Shown piece by piece: positions 27,071 to 34,525 of a DNA stretch of 64,000 bases. Source of the stretch: Streptomyces sp. CMB-StM0423 (GTDB lineage Bacteria > Actinomycetota > Actinomycetes > Streptomycetales > Streptomycetaceae); contig NZ_CP025407.1 in the NCBI RefSeq assembly GCF_002847285.1, forward strand, positions 992,001-1,056,000, given 5' to 3'. The position numbers and the translations under genes were made by a program. The notes under the pieces are model-generated. The model was given only the letters and a program-made list of their open reading frames with translations. It made no database searches and was not told the DNA's origin. Each line of letters begins with the position of its first letter. Position 1 is the stretch's first letter.

Positions 27071-27526
27071 CTAGCAGTTGAGGCTCATCACCCGCGCGAC
27101 CCGCAGTTCCACGACCACACGCCCGGGCGGGTTCGGCGGCGCCGACCAGTAGCGCTCGGCGTACCGGCGCACGCCTTCCCCGACCCGCGCGGGGTGGTCC
27201 GAGACCTCGGCCGGGCCCTCCAGGGTCACCCACCGGAAGCCGTCGACCTGGCACAGCGCGGTCGCCGCCCCCGGACTGGCCAGCAGGTTGCGGGCCTTGC
27301 GCGCCGTCCGCACCGTGAGCACCCGGACGAGGCCCGCGGCGGGGTCCCAGGTGAAGCGCACCGGCGCGAGGTGCGGGGACCCGTCCTGCCTGAGGGTGGT
27401 GAGCACGGCGGCGTGCGGCGCGGTCAGGAAGGCGGCGACCCCCGGCGTGACCTCGGGCAGGGCCGCCGACACGGCCTCGGGTCCTTCCTGGCCGCGCGCC
27501 GCCTCGGGGCGGTGGGACAGCGTCAT
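27071..27526 (-). CDS. PPOX-class (split-barrel flavin/F420-binding) protein
   Basis: A 151-aa split-barrel protein of the pyridoxamine-phosphate-oxidase-like class, with HAAVLTTLRQDGSPHLAPVRF near residues 38-58, RTARKARNLLASPGAATA near 73-90 and VTLEGPAEV. Members bind FMN or F420 and reduce or oxidise small substrates. The ATG at 27526 lies 2 nt after the stop of the mini-ORF/PPTase frame. It is the last gene of the 30619-27071 operon. A tailoring reduction of the polyketide or cofactor supply to the monooxygenases is possible. Confidence 0.78.
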   Translation of the reverse strand: MTLSHRPEAARGQEGPEAVSAALPEVTPGVAAFLTAPHAAVLTTLRQDGSPHLAPVRFTWDPAAGLVRVLTVRTARKARNLLASPGAATALCQVDGFRWVTLEGPAEVSDHPARVGEGVRRYAERYWSAPPNPPGRVVVELRVARVMSLNC

Positions 27527-27528
27527 CG

Positions 27529-27651
27529 TCAGTCGATCCCCCGTACCACGTTCGGTTCCGTCGGATCGTCGTCGTCGCAGCCCGGCAGCCTGAGCATCGG
27601 GGCGGGCTGCGGGATGTCGGTCGGACGGATCACGGAATCCTCTTCGTCCAT
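27529..27651 (-). CDS. Possible 40-aa mini-protein in frame with the PPTase tail
   Basis: An ATG at 27651 is preceded by gaggagggg at ideal spacing and opens a 40-codon frame that ends at TGA 27529, 2 nt before the PPOX-like gene. The product is acidic (MDEEDS at the start, CDDDD near the end) and Pro-rich. The same frame is the C-terminus of the PPTase reading frame, with no stop between them. It could be a separate small protein, a fused tail of the PPTase, or both through internal initiation. No family is recognised. Confidence 0.45.
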   Translation of the reverse strand: MDEEDSVIRPTDIPQPAPMLRLPGCDDDDPTEPNVVRGID

Positions 27652-28608
27652 GGTCCCCTCCTCGGAGTCCGTCGGCGGTCGCGCCGTCACAGCAGCTTCA
27701 CGCGCCGCGCTAAGGGCTGGCTGGAGAGGCGCCTGAAAACCGGCTCGACGCGCCGTGGAACCGGGCTCGGGCAGCCCCGCGGGCCCCGGCCCAGGCGGCT
27801 CGGACGCCGACTCGACGGCCAGCGCGGCCGGGTCGAGCCCGGTGCCCGCCGCGCCACCGGGCCCGTCGCCGGGGCCGGTGTCCTGCCTGGCCACGCTCAG
27901 CAGACAGCGTCCCAGCACCCGGTGGGTCGCGAACGCCCAGTCGCCGCCGCCCGGCGCGGGGGTGCCGTTCCGGCGGCGCAGCGACTCCCCCCGCGGCCCG
28001 AACCCGAAGGCGGTGAAGTCCATGCGCAGCCCCTGGCCCATGGCCTTCGCGTACGCCTCCTTCAGCGTCCACAGCCGCAGGAGGTGCGCGGCCCGCCGGC
28101 CCGCCGGCATCCGGTCGAGGTCCGCGGACTCCGCCGGGGTGAGGATCCGCGAGCGTACGGCCTCCAGGGCCGGCCGCCGGTCCACCGGTTCGGCGTCCAC
28201 GCCGATGCGGCCGACCCGGCTCAGCCCGGCCGCCACCAGTTCGCCGGAGTGCGTGATCGTCACCTCCAGCTCCTCCAGACCGCGCAGGTACGGGCGGCCG
28301 CCGGGGCGGCGGGCGAGGTCGAGCGCCCCCGGCTCGGTGCGCAGCGCGGCGGCGGCCGCGAACCGCAGCAGCAGCCCGGCCGCGGCGAACCGGTAGCGCA
28401 CCGCGCCGTGCGGGCGCTGCCGGTAGCGCTGCCAGTCGCTGCCGAGCAGGCCGCGCAGCCCCGGCACCGTCAGCACCGTGGGCAGCCACTCGCCCCAGGT
28501 GGCGAAGACGACGACGCTGCCGTCCCGGGCCAGCCGCCGGGTGACCGCGCGGTCCGCGTACTCCGGCACCGGCAGGTGCACCGGTGCCGCGATCGCGGCC
28601 GTGCCCAC
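27529..28608 (-). CDS. Sfp-type 4'-phosphopantetheinyl transferase with long C-terminal extension
   Basis: Sfp/AcpT-type PPTase motifs are in order: GRPYL (residues 104-108), THS (119-121), the Mg-binding GVDAE (136-140) and WTLKEAYAKAMG (180-191). It should convert the apo-ACP at 21 kb to its holo form. The family normally ends near residue 245; here the frame continues 115 residues through a Pro/Gly/Ala-rich linker into an acidic 40-residue block that has its own start signal. The GTG start at 28608 lies 2 nt after the dehydrogenase-like gene. PPTases occur in the kinamycin cluster too (AlpS, from memory). Confidence 0.88.
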   Translation of the reverse strand: MGTAAIAAPVHLPVPEYADRAVTRRLARDGSVVVFATWGEWLPTVLTVPGLRGLLGSDWQRYRQRPHGAVRYRFAAAGLLLRFAAAAALRTEPGALDLARRPGGRPYLRGLEELEVTITHSGELVAAGLSRVGRIGVDAEPVDRRPALEAVRSRILTPAESADLDRMPAGRRAAHLLRLWTLKEAYAKAMGQGLRMDFTAFGFGPRGESLRRRNGTPAPGGGDWAFATHRVLGRCLLSVARQDTGPGDGPGGAAGTGLDPAALAVESASEPPGPGPAGLPEPGSTARRAGFQAPLQPALSAAREAAVTARPPTDSEEGTMDEEDSVIRPTDIPQPAPMLRLPGCDDDDPTEPNVVRGID

Positions 28609-28610
28609 GG

Positions 28611-29666
28611 CTATCGCCTCCCGTACGCCGCGCCCTCGCCGGCGAGGCGGAGGCCGTACAGGTCGAAGCTGCGGAACCGGCGGTGGCGCCGCAGCAGTTC
28701 GGCGACGACCGCCTCCACGGTCCGCGCCCCGGGCGGCGGCACGTCCAGAGCCAGCCTGCGGCCGATGCGCCCGAGCGCGACGACGGCCCAGGCCGGTTCG
28801 CCAGGCCAGGAGCGGCCCGCGTGCTCCTGCCGCACGGCCACGCAGGCCGCGGCGGCGAGCAGCCAGGCGTAGCGGTCGGCGAGCAGCCGCGCCTCGGGCA
28901 GCGCGGGGGCGGCGGTGCCGACGCCGGGCAGCGCCGCGCAGCGGCCCACCTCCCCGACGAGCTGCGACCGCGGTACGGGACAGGCGTCCAGCTCGACGCG
29001 GGCGAAGCGGCCGTGCGGCGCCGCCGTCCGCGGGCCGCGGCGCAGCCGCTCGGCGGGCAGCCGGCGGACGTCGAGCAGCAGCGCCGAGTGGCTCCGGGGT
29101 GAGGCGGAGCCGCCGGTGCGGGCGTACGCGAGGAGCGCCTCAGCCCGGTCCGCCTCCGGCACGGCGGGGCCGTGCCCGCTGAGCACGAAGCCGCCGGCCG
29201 CCGGGCGGGCCCGCAGCCCGCCGCGTACCGCCGCCGCACCGGTCGCGGGCACACGGGCCAGCGAGGCGATCCGGCCGCCGCCGAGCAGCAGTTGCGCCGT
29301 CGCCGCACGCTGCGCCTCGGTGCCGTCCGCCCACACCGCCGCCGCGGCGGCGAACGGCGCCACGCCCCGGGTCCAGCCGAGCCCGAAGTGCCGCCGCCCC
29401 AGGGGGCGGAGCACGGCGGCGAGCCCGTCGAGCCCGTCGAGGCGGCCGCCGAGGGCGCGCGGCACCAGCTCCGCGGCCAGCGACACCGCACCGAGCAGCG
29501 ACTCGGTGGCGGCCGGGAGTTCGCCGGACTCGTCCGCCCGCAGCAGCGCGGCGCGCGCGTGCGGGTTGTCCGGCTCCCGGGGGTCGCCGAGCAGCGCCTC
29601 CAGCCGGGCGGCGCGGTCCGCCGCCGGGCCGGCCGGCGGGGTCGGGGTGGACGGGCTGCCGGTCAC
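28611..29666 (-). CDS. Acyl-CoA-dehydrogenase-like protein
   Basis: A 351-aa protein whose layout resembles the acyl-CoA dehydrogenase fold: an N-terminal helical part, a middle segment with FGLGWTRGVAPFAAAAAVWADGTEAQ, IASLARVPATG and GGFVLSGHGPAVPEADRA, then a C-terminal helical bundle. It is shorter than typical family members (about 380 aa), and the catalytic Glu cannot be placed. It may be a dehydrogenase or hydroxylase-like flavoprotein acting on the polyketide. The GTG start at 29666 overlaps the stop of the second aromatase as GTGA, and its stop lies 2 nt before the PPTase start. Confidence 0.65.
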   Translation of the reverse strand: MTGSPSTPTPPAGPAADRAARLEALLGDPREPDNPHARAALLRADESGELPAATESLLGAVSLAAELVPRALGGRLDGLDGLAAVLRPLGRRHFGLGWTRGVAPFAAAAAVWADGTEAQRAATAQLLLGGGRIASLARVPATGAAAVRGGLRARPAAGGFVLSGHGPAVPEADRAEALLAYARTGGSASPRSHSALLLDVRRLPAERLRRGPRTAAPHGRFARVELDACPVPRSQLVGEVGRCAALPGVGTAAPALPEARLLADRYAWLLAAAACVAVRQEHAGRSWPGEPAWAVVALGRIGRRLALDVPPPGARTVEAVVAELLRRHRRFRSFDLYGLRLAGEGAAYGRR

Positions 29667-30619
29667 CGAGGCCGGACCGCGCTCTCCGCGTGCCTCTTCG
29701 CCAGGTTCATCGCGGCGACGCTGCTGCGCCCCAGCCGTTCCCTCACGCGCCGTCTGACGGCCGCGAGTCCGGTCCTGGTGCCGTCGAGGGAGCGGGCGAC
29801 GTCCTCCTGGAGCACCACCTTGTGGTGGGAGACGACCCGTACGCCGTGGATCTCCGGCTCGATCGACCACTCGCCGGTGTGCGCGGCCATCAGCGACGGC
29901 ATCGCGGTGTCCTTGTAGACGATCCGCCCCGCGTGCGGGAAGCCGAGGCGCACCGACTGCGAGCGGCGCATCCTGCCGTCCGGCGCGCGGATGTCCATGG
30001 CCATCGTCTGGATGCCGGGCTGCCGCTCCCGCAACCGCACCTGGGAGATGTGCGGGACCCGCCGCGGCCAGTGCCCCACGCGGTAGAAGAAGTCGTAGAC
30101 GCGCTCCACCGGGCCGTTGACGTGGACGGAGTCCTCGCAGGTGAGCACGAGGTCGTCGAGGCGGGTCCAGCGGGCGGCGAGCGACTTGAGCTGCGCCAGC
30201 TCGACCCTGCTGGTGTCGTCCATCGCCCGCACCACCCAGGCGATGTCGTCGGCCGCGTCCCCGGCGACGAAGAAGTGGTGCCGCAGCGCCACCCGGGCCC
30301 GCCCGGAGCCGAGCGGCTCGACGCTCCAGCTTCCGACGACCGCGCTGACCGGCTCCGCCTGCAACTCCAGCCGGAACTCGACCCGCCTGCGTACCGCGTC
30401 GAGCGAGCGGACGAGGTGCCACGACCTGATCTCGCCCGCGGCGCTCACCCACATCCGCAGCCGCTGCACGCCGCCGTCGAAGGCGAGTTGCTCCACGTGG
30501 ATGTGGTGCGGGAAGAAGATCGGCCACCGCCCCGCGTCGGCGATGAGGCCGTAGACCACGCCCGCGGGAGACGCCACCTCCATCCGCTGGCAGGTGCGGT
30601 GCACGCCGCTCGTCGGCAT
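29663..30619 (-). CDS. Second didomain aromatase/cyclase
   Basis: A 318-aa protein with two START-like polyketide cyclase domains, aligned with the aromatase at 19.2-20.2 kb by blocks such as SPAGVVYGLIADAGRWPIFFPHH and YDFFYRVGHWPRRVPHIS. It is much more Arg-rich than its paralogue and has lost several of that protein's acidic positions, so it may have a different or accessory role. It is the first gene of a separate operon with the dehydrogenase-like, PPTase and PPOX-like genes, under a clear SARP site. The ATG at 30619 has aggaaagggg upstream. Confidence 0.85.
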   Translation of the reverse strand: MPTSGVHRTCQRMEVASPAGVVYGLIADAGRWPIFFPHHIHVEQLAFDGGVQRLRMWVSAAGEIRSWHLVRSLDAVRRRVEFRLELQAEPVSAVVGSWSVEPLGSGRARVALRHHFFVAGDAADDIAWVVRAMDDTSRVELAQLKSLAARWTRLDDLVLTCEDSVHVNGPVERVYDFFYRVGHWPRRVPHISQVRLRERQPGIQTMAMDIRAPDGRMRRSQSVRLGFPHAGRIVYKDTAMPSLMAAHTGEWSIEPEIHGVRVVSHHKVVLQEDVARSLDGTRTGLAAVRRRVRERLGRSSVAAMNLAKRHAESAVRPR

Positions 30620-30701
30620 CTGGTGCCCCTTTCCTGGGCCGGCGACCAGCTCTCGCCCGGCTCGGGTTCCGCTCGCGTCGTCGGCCCAGCCTGCGGCGCG
30701 G

Positions 30702-30730
30702 CGCTTGAGGCGGCTTCGAAGGGCGCTCGA
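30702..30730 (-). promoter_or_regulatory. SARP binding site: three heptamers at 11-bp spacing
   Basis: On the minus strand the heptamers TCGAGCG (30730-30724), TCGAAGC (30719-30713) and TCAAGCG (30708-30702) are each separated by 4 bp, giving the 11-bp period recognised by SARP activators. The first equals the classic DnrI/ActII-ORF4 heptamer. It lies 83 bp upstream of the second aromatase gene and faces it. Confidence 0.72.
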
Positions 30731-30831
30731 CCCGGCTCGCCGAGGGTGTACGTGCCGATGACGGGTACGTACGGACGGGTACATAAGGACGACCGGCCCG
30801 GCCGACGAGGGAAGGAGGGGTGGGCGCCGCC

Positions 30832-31065
30832 ATGCGAGCCTTCGTGCGAGCCCTCGGGAAGTGCGTGGCGCGGGAGCTGTACCGCTGCCTGGTGGCCTTC
30901 GGCACGCACTACACGGGCGCGATCCGGCAGCCCGGAACCGCCCCGGAGCAGCGGCCGGCGGAGCCGGAAGGGCCACCGGCGGGCCATCCGGAACGGCTCT
31001 GCCCCGGCATGGCCCTCACCCCGCTGGAGCAGGCCATCGAGCACGAGCTGAACCGGCGGCCCTAG
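30832..31065 (+). CDS. Small DUF6059-like protein
   Basis: A 77-aa protein (81 if GTG 30820 is used) with a basic N-terminal helix (RAFVRALGKCVARELYRCLVAFG), a Pro/Glu-rich middle and the C-terminal block GHPERLCPGMALTPLEQAIEHEL. I associate this pattern with small DUF6059-type proteins often found beside SARP regulators. An aaggagg site precedes, about 13 bases from ATG 30832. It lies between the second aromatase operon and the first SARP. Function unknown; a regulatory accessory role is possible. Confidence 0.6.
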   Translation: MRAFVRALGKCVARELYRCLVAFGTHYTGAIRQPGTAPEQRPAEPEGPPAGHPERLCPGMALTPLEQAIEHELNRRP

Positions 31066-31197
31066 CGGCAGCGGCGGGTGGGGGGTCTCGGAGGCCCCGG
31101 TGGCCGGGCGGCTCGCCGTGCGGTGCGCTCACGGCGGCACCGGCGCGGCGGCTCGTACGGGCCGGGGCGGCGGGTGACTTCGGACGGCGTACGGACG

Positions 31198-32022
31198 TCA
31201 GACGGCGTACAGGTCGAAGGTGGATGTCCGGCGGGGACCCGCGGCGACGTCGAGCTGCGGGTCGACGGACAGCATGGCGTGGTGCAGGCGCTGGAGCTGG
31301 GGTGACGGCTCGACGCCCAGGTCCTCGATCAGCCGGCGGCGCAGCCGGCGGTAGATCTCCAGCGCGGATGCCTGGCGGCCCGATCGGTAGAGGGCAACCA
31401 TCGCCTGGGAGTGCAGCCCCTCGTGCTGCGGGTAGCGGGCGACCAGATCGGTGAGTTCGGCGATCAGCTCGATATGCCGGCCCAGCCGCAGGTCGGCGTC
31501 GATGCACCGCTCCCGCGTCACCAGCCGGCTCTCCTCCAGCCGGGTCACCTCGATCTCCAGGACCGGGCCCACCCGGATGTCGACGAGGGCGGAGCCGTCC
31601 CACAGGTCCAGGCCGCGCCGGAACAGCTCGGCCGCCTCCCGGTCGTCGCCGTGCTCCTCGACGGCCCGCTGGCCGGCCGCCACGAGGCGTTCGTACTCGT
31701 AGAAGTCGACCCGTTCAGGCGGTATCTGCAGGACGTAACCCCCGTACCGGGTGGCGAGGATGTCCTTCGCCGTCCCGGGAGCATCGGGGCCCATCGCGGT
31801 GCCGAGGCGTCTGCGGAGCTGGAGGATGTAGGTCTGCAGTGTCGTCATCGCGCTCGCCGGCAGTTTCGTACCCCAGATCTCCTCCATGAGTGTCGATACC
31901 GGAACAACCCGCCCCGGATAAAGGGCGAGCAGTGCCAGGATCTGACGAGGCTTGCTGGCCGTGGGTACCACGGATGACCCGTTGACCTCGGCGTTCAGCG
32001 GACCCAAAACCTTCATGCGCAC
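31198..32022 (-). CDS. SARP-family transcriptional activator 1
   Basis: A 274-aa SARP with an OmpR-like winged-helix DNA-binding domain (residues 1-95; PRQILALLALYPGRVVPVSTLMEEIWG, TLQTYILQLRRRLG) and a bacterial transcriptional activation domain (about 100-250; YRRLRRRLIEDLGVEPSPQLQRLHHAML). Such proteins bind heptameric direct repeats and switch on antibiotic operons. GTG 32022 has ggagg five bases upstream, and ATG 32016 follows two codons later. Divergent from the second SARP across a 399-bp region. It is closely similar in style to the third SARP. Confidence 0.92.
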   Translation of the reverse strand: MRMKVLGPLNAEVNGSSVVPTASKPRQILALLALYPGRVVPVSTLMEEIWGTKLPASAMTTLQTYILQLRRRLGTAMGPDAPGTAKDILATRYGGYVLQIPPERVDFYEYERLVAAGQRAVEEHGDDREAAELFRRGLDLWDGSALVDIRVGPVLEIEVTRLEESRLVTRERCIDADLRLGRHIELIAELTDLVARYPQHEGLHSQAMVALYRSGRQASALEIYRRLRRRLIEDLGVEPSPQLQRLHHAMLSVDPQLDVAAGPRRTSTFDLYAV

Positions 32023-32421
32023 GGTTGCCTCCGTACCTCACCCGGCCGCCGCCGTTTCCGGACAGGCAGCCGGCCGTTGATGTCGATTTTGTCGCATCGT
32101 GGGACTCCGACGCTCTTCCGCCCGAGCCATGGCAGGAAGCACGTTAACAACCATCCCGGCTTCCCCCCATTGCCCCTGGATCGCTCTTCAAGCGGCTCTC
32201 CAATTCCCTTGGCCCAGAACTCAGGAATCATCACCTCCGCAGACTTGAGCCTCATTACACAACACCCTGGAAGCCGCTTGAGCAGACAAGCCGCGGCCTT
32301 CTCGGGGCTCTAAGATCCTCGTTGGATAAACACCGCGAAGAACTCGATCAGTTCTGCCACCAGAGCGTTTTCGCAGGAGCATCCGTTCCGGTTCGAGCCC
32401 AAGGGGCAAGGAGTAAAAGCG
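32023..32421. promoter_or_regulatory. Divergent SARP promoter region with a spaced 10-bp inverted repeat
   Basis: This 399-bp gap holds no gene. It is less GC-rich than its surroundings. It contains the perfect inverted pair TCAAGCGGCT (32188-32197) and AGCCGCTTGA (32272-32281), 84 bp apart, and a further CTTGAGC at 32244-32250. These resemble SARP heptamers (TCAAGCG), so auto- or cross-regulation of the two SARPs is likely. No clear -10/-35 pair was assigned. Confidence 0.5.
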
Positions 32422-33417
32422 ATGGAGTTTCGCATCCTGGGCTCCGTGGAGGTCCACGACGAGCGCACCGGTCTGCGCATCGTGCCGAGCGGAGCCAAGC
32501 AGCGCGCGCTGCTCGGTGCGCTCATCACGAAGGCGAACCGGACGGTGGGGGCCCGCCGGCTCATCGAAGAGCTCTGGGCCCAGACCCCGCCCGCCAACAA
32601 GGCCAACGCCCTCCAGGCCCACATCCGCCGGCTGCGCCGGCTCCTGCCCCCCTCCCGCCCCGACGAGCCGCAGCAGGAGTGGATCACCACCTGCGCGGCG
32701 GGCTACGCGCTGCGCCTCGGCGGGGCGGCGACGGACGCGGGCCGCTTCCGGCGGGCCGCGCTGGAGGGTCGCTCACTCCTGGACCGCGATCCCGAACGGG
32801 CCGCCCGGCTGCTGCGGCGGGCGCTGGCGCTCTGGCGGGGTCCCGTACTGGAGGGGGCGCCGCTCGACATGTGCGCAGGCGAGGTGGCGCAGTTGGAGGA
32901 GGCGCGGCTCGTGGCGCTGGAGGCGCTGTACGAGGCGTGCCTGCGGACCAGGCGGCACCACGAGATCACGGGCGAGCTGACCGAGCTGACGGTCCACCAC
33001 CCGCTGCGGGAACGCTTCTACGACCTGCTGATGGTGGCGCTCTACCGCTGCGGCCGGCAGGCCGACGCGCTGAGCGTGTACGACAGGGCACGCGCCCGGC
33101 TCGCCCAGGAACTGGGCATCGAGCCGGGGCCCGCGCTCCGCGGCCGGCTCAGCGCGGTGCTCGACCACGACCCGGCGCTCGATCTGCCGGACTGCGCCGG
33201 GCACCCGGGGCGGCTCGCCGTCGCGATGGGGCCCCTCCTCGACGCGCGGGACCCCGGTGCGCGTACGGACGCCGCGGCGCCGGCGGACGGCGGTGACCGC
33301 GCCCTGCACGGTGAGATCGCCCGCCTGCGGCGTCACCTCGACCGGCTCACCCGCGACCATCAGGCGCTGCTCCAGCGCTTCGACCAGCTCGCCGCCCGCC
33401 CCGCAGGCAGCCGTTGA
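32422..33417 (+). CDS. SARP-family transcriptional activator 2
   Basis: A 331-aa SARP: winged helix (KQRALLGALITKANRTVGARRLIEELW, ALQAHIRRLRRLL) then the activation domain (about 105-260; YDRARARLAQELGIEPGPALRGRLSAVL). A C-terminal extension of about 70 residues ends in a probable coiled coil (LHGEIARLRRHLDRLTRDHQALL). It is the most divergent of the three SARPs and the only one on the plus strand. The ATG at 32422 has aaggag at good spacing. The coiled coil may mediate dimerisation with another regulator. Confidence 0.9.
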   Translation: MEFRILGSVEVHDERTGLRIVPSGAKQRALLGALITKANRTVGARRLIEELWAQTPPANKANALQAHIRRLRRLLPPSRPDEPQQEWITTCAAGYALRLGGAATDAGRFRRAALEGRSLLDRDPERAARLLRRALALWRGPVLEGAPLDMCAGEVAQLEEARLVALEALYEACLRTRRHHEITGELTELTVHHPLRERFYDLLMVALYRCGRQADALSVYDRARARLAQELGIEPGPALRGRLSAVLDHDPALDLPDCAGHPGRLAVAMGPLLDARDPGARTDAAAPADGGDRALHGEIARLRRHLDRLTRDHQALLQRFDQLAARPAGSR

Positions 33418-33422
33418 CCGAC

Positions 33423-33439
33423 GGCCGCCCGCCGCGGCC
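33423..33439. terminator. Small hairpin between convergent SARP genes
   Basis: GGCCGC at 33423-33428 pairs perfectly with GCGGCC at 33434-33439 around a 5-nt loop, between the convergent SARP 2 and SARP 3 genes. There is no T tract. Confidence 0.35.
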
Positions 33440-33474
33440 CGCAGGCGCGACGAGCGGCTCGCGGACACCATTGG

Positions 33475-34302
33475 TCATCCGTGCCGGGCCGGCGCCACCG
33501 GCTTCTTGACCATCCCGCGCCCCGGGGACTGCGTCCCCCGCGAGGTGAGGATGGCCCGCTGCAGCCGCTGCAGTTGGGGCGAGGGCTCCAGGCCCAGCTC
33601 CTCCACGAGCGTGGCGCGCAGCCGCTGGTAGGCGCTGAGCGCCTCGCCGCGCCGCCCGCAGCGGTGGAGCGCCAGCATGAACTGCCGGTGCAGGCTCTCG
33701 TGCGTGCGGTGCTGGTTGACGAGCAGCGTCAGCTCCGAGAGGACCTCCCGGTGCCGGCCGAGGCGCAGGTCGACCTCCATCCGCCGGTCGAGCGCGCACA
33801 GGCGCGCCTCCTCCAGGCGGTTGATCTCCATCCGGATGTACGGGCCCGACTGGACGTCCGCGAGGGCGGGCGCCGTCCACAGCGAGAGCGCGCTGCGCAG
33901 CAGCCGCGCGGCTGCGTGGAAGTCCTCCGCGTCGAACGCGCGGTAGCCGGCGACCACCCGGCGGTCGAACTCGCGGAAGTCGACGCTTCCGCCGCCGGTC
34001 TCCAGCCGGTACCCGCCCGGCAGGGTGACCAGGACGTCCTTGGCGGCCGCACGGTCGCGGCCGCCCAGCTCCAGCGCCTCCCCGATGAGTTCGCGAAGCT
34101 GAAGGACGTACGTCTGCATGGTGGTGCGGGCGCTCCGCGGCGGGTTCTCGCCCCAGAGCTCATCGATCAGGACCGGTATCGGCACCATCCGGTCGGCCCG
34201 CAGCGCCAGCATGGCGAGCAGCTTCCTCGGTTTGGGTGCCGTCGGGAGAACGACTTTCCCCCGTATGTGCACTGTTAACGGACCAAGCACTTCGATGTTC
34301 AT
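33475..34302 (-). CDS. SARP-family transcriptional activator 3
   Basis: A 275-aa SARP with winged helix (PRKLLAMLALRADRMVPIPVLIDELWG, TMQTYVLQLRELIG) and activation domain (YQRLRATLVEELGLEPSPQLQRLQRAIL). The ATG at 34302 has gggggag close upstream. Its 223-bp upstream region contains a candidate gamma-butyrolactone-receptor site, which would place it under the TetR protein at 36.5-37.2 kb, as for the SARP of the kinamycin cluster in S. ambofaciens. It is the most likely pathway-specific activator, although that assignment rests only on the operator-like site. Confidence 0.92.
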   Translation of the reverse strand: MNIEVLGPLTVHIRGKVVLPTAPKPRKLLAMLALRADRMVPIPVLIDELWGENPPRSARTTMQTYVLQLRELIGEALELGGRDRAAAKDVLVTLPGGYRLETGGGSVDFREFDRRVVAGYRAFDAEDFHAAARLLRSALSLWTAPALADVQSGPYIRMEINRLEEARLCALDRRMEVDLRLGRHREVLSELTLLVNQHRTHESLHRQFMLALHRCGRRGEALSAYQRLRATLVEELGLEPSPQLQRLQRAILTSRGTQSPGRGMVKKPVAPARHG

Positions 34303-34397
34303 CGCTCCCCCATTTGTGCAGCGGACCACGCTTGACGTGCCCCGTGTCCACTGCTGCCCCTGATCACAGTGTGCACCGTGACGCGAATCACTCGATT

Positions 34398-34422
34398 AAA
34401 GATACGGAGCGGTCTGTTTGTC
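34398..34422. promoter_or_regulatory. Candidate autoregulatory element (ARE) upstream of SARP 3
   Basis: The AT-rich sequence taaagatacggagcggtctg, followed by tttgt, has imperfect twofold symmetry and the ATAC...GTTTGT features of operators bound by ScbR/ArpA-type receptors. It lies about 100 bp upstream of the SARP 3 start. The match is by eye. Confidence 0.4.
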
Positions 34423-34476
34423 AATGCATCACCGTGTCGACAAAACTGTCACCCTTGGCGATAGCCGCGTTGAGCT

Positions 34477-34499
34477 GCGGCGCCCGGGGAAGGCGCCGC
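34477..34499. terminator. Hairpin terminator after the carboxylase beta-subunit gene
   Basis: GCGGCGCC (34477-34484) and GGCGCCGC (34492-34499) form a perfect 8-bp stem with a 7-nt loop, 27 bp beyond the minus-strand stop of the carboxylase gene and before SARP 3. Confidence 0.55.
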
Positions 34500-34525
34500 T
34501 CTTTGGTGACATGTGATGTTCCGCA

